Part shown: piece by piece, positions 56,238 to 64,000 of the stretch
How the letters are laid out: each line of letters begins with the position of its first letter
Numbering within the stretch: the stretch's first letter is position 1
Source of the DNA: Paraescarpia echinospica
Taxonomy: Eukaryota; Annelida; Polychaeta; Sabellida; Siboglinidae
Length of the DNA: 64,000 nucleotides
NCBI GenBank assembly: GCA_020002185.1
Contig: CM034533.1
Span: 50,616,418 to 50,680,417, forward strand
Direction of reading: 5' to 3'
The notes under the pieces: model-generated
Told to the model about the DNA's origin: nothing
Seen by the model: only the letters and a program-made list of their open reading frames with translations
Databases searched by the model: none
Made by a program: the position numbers and the translations under genes

Positions 56238-57092
56238 CTAGCGACGACCGCGCACATCTGATCTATTGTCGCGCTCCCGACGTGTCCCTCGATTTATTGG
56301 GTTTCGACCACGACTGTTTCCTTGTTCATTGTTCCTGGTGGTTGATGGGGAATTGTGAGCGCGGTTGTTGGCGTTACGAGATCCGGCGTCACATCTCGTG
56401 ATTCTGGAGCCGCGTAGTTCCAGGTTGTTGTTGTCAAGAGCATTCACGAGGATTCTGAAGTTCGATTCGATTACACGTTGCTCTTTTGGCTTGTCGTGGA
56501 CTATTATGATGTCACGATATTTCGCACTTTGTCGTAAGTCTTTTTTTGTTTTCATTACTTTCGCTTTGTCATTAGCGGTTTTAAACGTCGTTATTACGAC
56601 GCCAGGGTAGCCGTTTCTGCTGGATGTTTTGCGTACAGCTTTTTCACATTTTACATTTGTGAGCTTGAGCCCGTCTCTCAGTATTTGGTTGATTTTTTCC
56701 ACTACGTTTTCGTTCTCCGATTCGGGTAGGTTAAGAACGACACTGTTTAGAGCGCGACCGTCGTGTGCACCCACTACGTCTGCGTACGAGGGCACCCTGT
56801 TCTCCAAAGCTGTAAGACGGCCCTCCATGTTCTCGTCCGTATCTACACAGGTATATCTTTGTTCGAGATTTAGTATCCTTTCTTCTAGAGCTGCTGTTCG
56901 TGTGTTAATGTCGTCACGGAATGCTTTCATCTGATCTTCGATCATATCCGCAATTTGTTTAGATAGTGTTTTCTCGAAAGTTGAGAATCTATTTTCAATG
57001 ATGTCCCTAAATGAATTGATGTCAGCAGCGATAGATGCGAGGCTTGGTTAATTGTTCGTTGTGTTGTTAGTCGCCCCGCTCGCTCTGGTCAT
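56238..57092 (-). pseudogene. LINE ORF1: coiled coil + RRM-like domain, basic tail
   Basis: From ATG at 57,092 (MTRASGATNNTTN) there is one in-frame TAA near 57,050, after which the frame is open to 56,238. The N-terminal half is heptad-like (RTAALEERILNLEQRY, MEGRLTALENRV). Then LNSVVLNLPESENENVVEKI and VVITTFKTANDKAKVMKTKK look like an RRM-type L1 ORF1 domain. The tail is Asn/Arg-rich. Six bases separate its stop from the ORF2 ATG. Such proteins bind element RNA. Confidence 0.75.
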
Positions 57093-57130
57093 TGGCTTGT
57101 TGGGGGTGTCACGGTGAAAGGGCCACACGC

Positions 57131-57647
57131 AACACCGGTATGCTACAGGTAGCCACAAATGTAGGTTGTTGTTGTAGTTTTCAACTGGTGGTGAGACACC
57201 TGTTGGTCACTGGTTGGGCGATAATGGGCTTGTATGTTCAGTTGAAAAGCAAAATCATTAAAGTCACTCACACAGGTTCATCACATGTACGATTCATCTT
57301 CCCGGCGAAATCCAGAAGTGGTGTACAAACATATATTACAAAACGTGCCGATTAAAAATAAAAAAAAATTTGTATAAACAGACGACTGATCATAGGCAGT
57401 GTAAACGTACGTCGAGTATGTATCTCATGTTCATTCGTATATATGTATCAGGTTGATCGCATTCTTCCAGTCATTAAAGCCTTGCTTGGCAAAATAGTGA
57501 GTTGTCAGAAACAAGTTTGCAGGGGAAACAGAAGAGGCAACCTGTGCTAGGTGAATAGCATAGCCAGTTTATCGAAATTTGTTCAATTTTTGGCTTATGC
57601 ACCTGCATAAAGAACAACTTTTGGCATTGTCGGGCGGTCTTCTAATT
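57131..57647. other. Unassigned between LINE 5' end and hAT N-terminal exon
   Basis: No coding motif seen. It may be an intron or lost coding part of the hAT element. Confidence 0.4.
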
Positions 57648-57959
57648 TTAGTTTATTCGGTCGTGATTACAGAAGTCGGAATCCGCGTGCAGACAATCGA
57701 GATTTCCCTTAGAAATCCAATATTCACATAATTCCTCAGTAATGCATGTCGACCATTCACCAAGATCAGTGGAGTAAGCACCCGTCGACTGCAGTGTTTG
57801 CTCAACCGCATCATCAGAACCACTCGGTTCAGTTTTCGTCATTGTGCGCGTACTGGCAGCCACTGATGTACCTTGCTGCTCCTGTTCGACGAAGTACATG
57901 TCGGTCGATGTCAACAGAATATCACCACTTGCTGAAGACGACGCATCAATGGGTGACAT
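57648..57959 (-). pseudogene. Probable hAT (ZMYM1-like) N-terminal part
   Basis: The minus-strand ORF starts MSPIDASSSASGD and ends STDLGEWSTCITEELCEYWI, SKGNLDCLHADSDF, HDRIN. The D-x-W-x-x-I-x-E-x-x-x-Y/F-x-x-x-KG segment resembles the region before the TTF zinc finger of ZMYM1-like transposases. The finger itself is missing. Order and strand agree with the other two hAT parts. Confidence 0.45.
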
Positions 57960-58920
57960 CAGTCTCAGACGCCGACTCTGCAGCGCCAGAGGTGGATCCG
58001 GTTCCGCTCATGATTACCTGCACAGACCCATCAATAGCGTTAAATAACATTAAAATTGATATATCTCTGTGCAAGCGTCAGTTGCATAGGTCTACTATTG
58101 TAGAAACATGCATTTTAATATGTCATTATAGAATCGGTTAAAATTATACGATTGTAGTGTTGCTTTTAATAGACGTGTAAGCGATGCGTCATATAGGCTA
58201 TCGTTATGCGAGCAATGCCGAGCACTGCAAAAAGGTCAGAGCAGTTCAAGTTAGAGGCATTGCCTGTGTGCCACGTGCCTTCATGGCTTCGGCATATTCG
58301 ACATCATATGGAACATATTATAGGTCCTACTTGACGAGCCTGTCAATATAAATGTTGTCTACGGTAATGACATTTAGCGTTCATTCAGCGCGAAATGCAT
58401 CTGTAACAACAACTGAATTGTCGTATCGAGGAGAGCTGTTCTTTGTACATGACCACATGTTTTCATAAATGTCAGTGGTTAGGATGGCCTACTACATGAA
58501 GTTGACCATGCATCCAGGAGTATGTGATAGTACCAGAAATCGTGTTATAATACTTACGAATGACACTGGTGCGGTGACTTCGGCCCGTATACCGGTCACA
58601 TTTATGCTAATGTCAAATTACCATAACAGCGCGTCACGCTGCGCATGCCTTCTTAAGCCAAACAAAAATGTAAACAGAATTCCTACCTATTGGCTACGCG
58701 CGCGCACCGTCAACACGTCACGCATGTTCGTGTATGGAGTAATAACGGGGATTCGCAGCACCCTACTTTGTTTCACTTTACTTTGCATCGCGTAATAGCC
58801 TTCTAACCTCTAATTGCAGTCAGTAGGCCTAATAACTGTAATGTGCCGTTGTAAAAAAATAATGAGTCGATCCGCGGGGCCCTTAGCATTTGCTACATCT
58901 GCTACGTTGTTAATCCCCCA
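57960..58920. other. No gene recognised
   Basis: No supported exon or element. Open frames on the plus strand at 57,746-58,141 are antisense shadows of the hAT frame. Confidence 0.4.
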
Positions 58921-59150
58921 CTTGGGGGGAGGGGGGGTCATATTGGAATTTTTTCGCCGCTTCGCCGCTGTAACTTCAGCTTCTCCGCTGTCTCGGCTGT
59001 GAACTCATCACATCCGAACACGGGGGACAGTGGTGTTGAACATTTTATTTTTACTACGCGCCGTTTCTGTCCTTAACCAGCTTCTCTCCGCTGTCTTGGC
59101 TGAAGTTATGCCCCCCCCTGGAGAAATTCCAAGGGGCCCTGCCCCCCTCC
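58921..59150. repeat. Imperfect inverted/direct repeat block
   Basis: A G-rich run followed by tattggaatttttt (58,921-58,955) is matched inverted by a ctggagaaattccaagg...ccccc block (59,108-59,150). Inside, cagcttctccgctgtct-type words occur twice in direct orientation. Possibly a small DNA element. Confidence 0.4.
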
Positions 59151-59189
59151 CTATTCCCGAGCCGAAGGATGCAGACGTCGTAATACATT

Positions 59190-59885
59190 GAACCTTGAAA
59201 ACATGGACTTGTCTTTTCCCAATGCACGACAGATGCCGTTGCCATTAAGATTAATAAAGTTATTGCCTATCCTAAAAGCTATCCAAATGTATGCAGCTGA
59301 ACATAAAATTGACAAGCTCATGGTCACACTGCATGGAACATGTCACAGTTGCGCCTACTGACGCTAACCGATGTGTCTAAGGTGTCAAACACTTCCGTTC
59401 AACCTGTATAGTGAAGCTTTGCAACATTAGTAGAGAACAATGCAGGTAGCTCCTGTTTGTTGGTGACATCGCGGTGGACGTAGTTACAGTTTATTGTCAC
59501 CTTGTTGCCCCACGTTACCTACTTCAGAGTCCCGTTATCACGCTTCTCTCTTGTGGATTATTTGATGCTGCTGGCGAGGTACATGTCCCAGACGACGCTA
59601 ATTCTAAGTGCTTCATGATGGGACGAACAAAAACAGTGTCTGCATACGCATCAAACGTGTTGATGTTGATTGATTTTTTGACGGTGACCTTGTTCAACAT
59701 TTCCTTCACAATTAGACCACCACTTTACAACTCCATGCCATACCTCATCTTGACGGGGATACAGTACACATAGGAGTATAACATGGCCTAGTGTAGGTAG
59801 TAGATAGAATATGTATTATATAATAATTATATATATATTCTACACTGGGGAATCTACTATCTAGTAGAATATATATTGTTTTGTA
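59190..59885. other. No gene recognised
   Basis: An open frame at 59,474-59,773 (plus) shows no known motif. A TA-rich stretch with matching gtagtagataga/tctactatcta words near 59,796-59,862 could form a hairpin. Confidence 0.4.
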
Positions 59886-60150
59886 TTGTGTTTATTCAGT
59901 TTCCAACAGGTCCAGTGGACCCAGTAACAGGACTGATAATTGAAACAATACATAAAAAAAAATAAAAAAATATAGAATAGTAAAAACAATAAGAAAAAAA
60001 ATGACATAAAAACCACACAATATCAGCATCAAATATACCAGGCAAACATCTGTTATACGTAGAAATGTCTTTGAATTGAGGATATAAATGGTTCAGCTCC
60101 TGTATATATATCACAAGTTGGATCACTTAAATACAATGTGTTGACAGTAG

Positions 60151-61681
60151 TCATCTATTCAAGACACAGTGTTTTCTAATGTTGATTCTGCTATTGGAAA
60201 CTCTAAAACGGGTGTAGTTTCGTAGAGATGGTGAAGGACAGTGAAATTGGATAGCCCCTACCAGATACGATGAGTCTAGTTGGGAGTGCACACACTTGTG
60301 TAAAAACATAAGATCTGCAACTTGCCTACGATGTTGAAGGGAAGGTAGTCTAAAATAATGGCAAAGTTCAGGATAACTGTCAGAGGAGTACTGTATTTTG
60401 GATTTGTAACATAGATATTTAATGAATTTTCTTTTGAACTCTTTCGATTTTGTCAATAAACGTACGTTGCCGGGGATTCCAGATAACACTGCAATACTCC
60501 AAGCAGCTTCTGACTAGAGATAGATACAAGGATCGCATAGCCTGTACGTCGATAAATGTTGTGCAAACGCGCTTAATAAAACTACTCATCTTAAAAGCTT
60601 TACAAACACAACGATTAATATGATCTTTAAAAGTCAAACTGTCGGTCAATGTGATACCGAGATCTCTGACAGCGGTGACCTTGGGCAGAGACTGGCTTAA
60701 AGTCGTGTAGTCATAGGATATACGTTTCTTTTTTTGTGTGAATTACATCATGCAGCATTTCTCAACGTTAAGTTTAAGGTGCCATGTCTCACACCAAAGA
60801 CATACACTGTCCAGATCCTTCTGCACCAACTGACAATCGGTCACCGACGTAATTTCTTTAAACAATTTGGAATCGTCAGCATACAAAGACTTTTCACATG
60901 AATCAACATGATTAGTAAGATCGTTAATATACAAAATAAACAGAAGTGGTCCAATTTGTGAACCTTGTGGTACACGCGTTGTTTTCGGTTGACCAAGATA
61001 AGACTGCAACCACTCTATGCATTGCCCGGAATAGCCATGTGATCTAAGGTTGTGAATTAACAATGGGTGGCATACTGAATCAAAGGCTTTACTGAAATTC
61101 AAATAAACAGAATCAACCTGTTTCTTGTTGTCAATAGATTCAGAAATGGCGTTCAAGTAACATGCTAGATTAGATACTGTATTTATACACCTCACAAATC
61201 CGTGTTGGCTGCCCGAAATTGTGTTACGCACATGCTCATACAATGAGTCGTATACGACTTTCTCAAAAACTTTGCTAAATAGCGATAAGAGAGAGATAGG
61301 TATGTAGTTGTACACATTTCGTTTATTTCCCTTCTTGTACACAGGAACAACATTTGCTCTTTTAAAACAATTTGGAAAAGTTCCACAGTTTAAGGACATA
61401 TTAAAAAGCATAGGTAGTGCACCTGCCAATTCGGCAACACATTCCCTAGGGATTACACCCGATATATTGTCAGGACCGCATGCTTTGTTTACATCGGTGG
61501 TTCTTAGTACTCCGATGACATTATCATAAGACACATTGATATTAGTCATTGAGTCGGATTGATAGGAGGGAATACATGGATAAACAAGGTTATCTACTAA
61601 TGTAAAGACAGATTCGAAGTGGTCAGAAAATAGTTCTGCTATGTCAGCTGGACTGTCTGCCTCAGTGCCTTTATATACCAT
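60151..61681 (-). pseudogene. LINE reverse transcriptase and C-terminal domain
   Basis: VNKACGPDNISGVIPRECV, GNKRNVYNYIPISLLS (RPIS is changed to IPIS), GSQHGFVRC, YLNFSKAFDSVCHPLL, then a short cut: WLQSYLGQPKTTRVPQGSQI lacks about 15 residues before the PQG motif. The catalytic SLYADDSKLF is intact. The ORF stops at 60,743; later frames give MTDSLTFKDHINRC, LEYCSVIWNPRQRT and ELCHYFRLPSLQHRRQVADL. CR1/Jockey-like group. Confidence 0.85.
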
Positions 61682-61894
61682 TGAGTTAGGAAGTTTTACA
61701 TTAGCTTGTTTGCTTTTGGCAAAACTGAATAGACGTTTAGTGTTTTTTTTGACGGACTGTTCAATTTCTGATATGTAGTCACAATACCTTTCTCTCTTAA
61801 GTTTCTTAAAAGTGGTTCGTAGTTCAGAAAATACTTGGTAATCAGATAGCGAACGTGAGCGTTTCCATGCTTTGTGTGCGGTGTCTTTCTCGTT

Positions 61895-62590
61895 CTAGGT
61901 TGCGACCATATCGTTATCATACCATACTGGGTATTTACGTCCACGAATGCAGATACGAGGAACGCATTCGTTTATGGCAGCATACAAAATGTCATAAAAT
62001 ATATCAAAACTGTCGTCAATGTTAGTACTGTCCGTGAGAAATGACCACGGGATACAAGACAATAGGTGTCTTAGGTGACTAAAGTCCGCTTTGCGATAGT
62101 TATAAGCAAAACGTTTAGCGGGTTCCTGCTTTGGTCGGTTAGCACATAACAGTTCACAGTGTAGGGCGTCGTGTGTGGATTTCACCGCCTTGTCTATTTT
62201 CTTAACATTACACTCTGCATCATGCACAAAGACAAGATCTAGTGTGTGCTCGTTGTACGTGTGGTCAGCGTTACACTGCACAAGGCCGTATTCAGATAAC
62301 ATTTCAACACACAGTTCGGACTGTGGATTGGTCCATGAATGGGGCATGACGCCTATTGTGTTGTTTGACGGTGTCCATTGAATGTCTGGAAGATTGAAAT
62401 CGCCCAAGAGTAACACACAATCGCAGTCAGGGTTCATAGCTCTAGTGACCAGTTCCAGCGATTTGTCGAGCTCTGACCAGGTGTGCATATCCGACCAGGT
62501 CGGGACGTAAACACACCCTAGGTACAGGCTTTGTCCCGTCAAACGCGTTTGAGTCCATACTATTTTCAGATCCAGACTACATTTGGAGTT
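61895..62590 (-). pseudogene. LINE endonuclease, C-terminal two-thirds
   Basis: Frame open from the repeat array to TAG at 61,895: LYLGCVYVPTWSD, CVLLLGDFNLPDIQW, YNEHTLDLVFVHD, STHDALHCEL, then the linker FAYNYRKADFSHLRHLL. These are the GDFN, L-LVF and HD-type endonuclease blocks. The usual SDH motif reads THD. The upstream neighbour is the repeat array, which encodes the preceding GGG block. Confidence 0.85.
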
Positions 62591-64000
62591 GTATGTATTA
62601 CTCACTGCAACCAAGGCACCACCGCCGCGACACTTCTTGTTGTTTGCCACAAATGTGCTGTCTCTGTCTCTTCTGTATATGTTGTATGTATTACTCACTG
62701 CAACCAAGGCGCCACCGCCGCGACACTTCTTGTTGTTTGCCACAACTGTGCTGTCTCTGTCTCTTCTGTATATGTTGTATGTATTACTCACTGCAACCAA
62801 GGCACCACCGCCGCGACACTTCTTGTTGTTTGCCACAACTGTGCTGTCTCTGTCTCTTCTGTATATGTTGTATGTATTACTCACTGCAACCAAGGCACCA
62901 CCGCCGCGACACTTCTTGTTGTTTGCCACAACTGTGCTGTCTCTGTCTCTTCTGTATATGTTGTATGTATTACTCACTGCAACCAAGGCACCACCGCCGC
63001 GACACTTCTTGTTGTTTGCCACAACTGTGCTGTCTCTGTCTCTTCTGTATATGTTGTATATTACTCACTGTATTACTCATATGTTGTATGTATTACTCAC
63101 TGCAACCAAGGCACCACCGCCGCGACACTTCTTGTTGTTTGCCACAACTGTGCTGTCTCTGTCTCTTCTGTATATGTTGTATGTATTACTCACTGCAACC
63201 AAGGCACCACCGCCGCGACACTTCTTGTTGTTTGCCACAACTGGGCTGTCTCTGTCTCTTCTGTATATGTTGTATGTATTACTCACTGCAACCAAGGCAC
63301 CACCGCCGCGACACTTCTTGTTGTTTGCCACAACTGGGCTGTCTCTGTCTCTTCTGTATATGTTGTATGTATTACTCACTGCAACCAAGGCACCACCGCC
63401 GCGACACTTCTTGTTGTTTGCCACAACTGTGCTGTCTCTGTCTCTTCTGTATATGTTGTATGTATTACTCACTGCAACCAAGGCACCACCGCCGCGACAC
63501 TTCTTGTTGTTTGCCACAACTGGGCTGTCTCTGTCTCTTCTGTATATGTTGTATGTATTACTCACTGCAACCAAGGCACCACCGCCGCGACACTTCTTGT
63601 TGTTTGCCACAACTGTGCTGTCTCTGTCTCTTCTGTATATGTTGTATGTATTACTCACTGCAACCAAGGCACCACCGCCGCGACACTTCTTGTTGTTTGC
63701 CACAACTGGGCTGTCTCTGTCTCTTCTGTATATGTTGTATGTATTACTCACTGCAACCAAGGCACCACCGCCGCGACACTTCTTGTTGTTTGCCACAACT
63801 GGGCTGTCTCTGTCTCTTCTGTATATGTTGTATGTATTACTCACTGCAACCAAGGCACCACCGCCGCGACACTTCTTGTTGTTTGCCACAACTGGGCTGT
63901 CTCTGTCTCTTCTATATATGTTGTATGTATTACTCACTGCAACCAACGCACCACCGCCGCGACACTTCTTGTTGTTTGCCACAACTGGGCTGTCTCTGTC
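62591..64000 (-). repeat. 93-bp (31-codon) tandem array from the LINE endonuclease
   Basis: About 15 units, period 93 bp: five in 62,591-63,057, then a 30-50-base disruption at 63,050-63,088, then ten more to the window edge. Read on the minus strand each unit encodes VANNKKCRGGGALVAVSNT followed by YNIYRRDRDS and T/P-V, i.e. the endonuclease RGGG block with its preceding YRRDRD segment. Units are nearly identical; the main variant is T versus P (t/g change). The array is open in frame except at the disruption. Confidence 0.97.

Larger units (their letters stand above)
52521..57130 (-). mobile_element. Two-ORF LINE, nearly complete, frameshifted
   Basis: Minus-strand LINE with ORF1 (57,092-56,238), ORF2 (56,231 to about 52,715) and a (TAC)n 3' tail at 52,521-52,545 abutting hAT sequence. 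hAT N-terminal sequence reappears beyond its 5' end at 57,648, so it is a second insertion into the hAT locus. Few frame breaks relative to its length suggest it is fairly young. Confidence 0.85.
59885..64000 (-). mobile_element. LINE with an expanded endonuclease repeat, continues past window
   Basis: Minus-strand LINE: endonuclease (about 64,000-61,895), RT (61,681-60,743), C-terminal segment (60,649-60,151) and 3' end near 59,885. The endonuclease N-terminal region has become a 93-bp tandem array, and the true 5' end is to the right of the window. Confidence 0.85.

Noticed and set aside
62591..64000. CRISPR-like array
   Set aside because: Regular period and identical units without unique spacers; it is a coding-frame minisatellite in a LINE of a eukaryote.

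Overview
The window reads as nuclear DNA of an invertebrate animal. It is AT-rich, with phase-1 GT..AG introns, many small cysteine-rich extracellular-domain exons and a dense, mixed load of retroelements (CR1-like, RTE-like and other LINEs, a Penelope-like element) plus a hAT transposon. A lophotrochozoan such as an annelid, mollusc or brachiopod would fit the EGF + chitin-binding type 2 + PAN gene, but the sequence does not prove the phylum. There are no bacterial genes, CRISPR arrays or recognisable tRNA/rRNA genes.

Layout. 1-2,700: a diverged inverted-repeat structure around a decayed, unrecognised coding stretch. 2,933-24,728 (+): the main gene. It has 16 single-domain EGF-like exons, one chitin-binding type 2 (CBM14/peritrophin-A) exon and a terminal PAN/apple-like exon with the stop codon. 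All 17 internal exons are multiples of three with phase-1 borders, so any exon can be skipped, duplicated or moved without a frameshift. The 5' end (first exon, signal peptide) is probably upstream of the window. Its introns carry a near-complete CR1-like LINE (minus, about 5,852-10,060), a 5'-truncated CR1 of the same family in the opposite orientation (about 12,200-14,388), a Penelope-like element with 12-bp target-site duplications (19,086-21,025) and several tandem repeats.

24,729-31,300: a LINE fragment, an unexplained ORF, two sushi (CCP) exons on the minus strand, and tandem repeats. 31,330-37,250: an internally deleted RTE-like element, minus-strand LINE remnants and a direct duplication of about 1.4-1.7 kb bracketing a CR1 5' fragment. 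37,260-47,200: mostly unassigned, with minisatellites, a palindromic dispersed repeat family and the last two exons of an unrecognised minus-strand gene (41,645-42,714). 47,237-57,959 (minus): a ZMYM1-like hAT transposase in pieces, interrupted by one internally deleted LINE (about 48,470-51,780, plus) and a second full-structure but frameshifted LINE (about 52,521-57,130, minus). 59,885-64,000 (minus): a further LINE whose endonuclease region has expanded into a 93-bp, 31-codon tandem array of about 15 units running off the right edge.

Together this looks like one modular secreted/extracellular-matrix gene expanding by exon shuffling in a retroelement-rich neighbourhood. The most unusual structures are the in-frame endonuclease minisatellite, the oppositely oriented CR1 pair around EGF exons 6-7, the triplicated splice acceptor before the chitin-binding exon, a possible internal start with signal peptide at 23,529, and the orphan minus-strand gene with GGPVN repeats. 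All calls come from reading the sequence; no database search was run.
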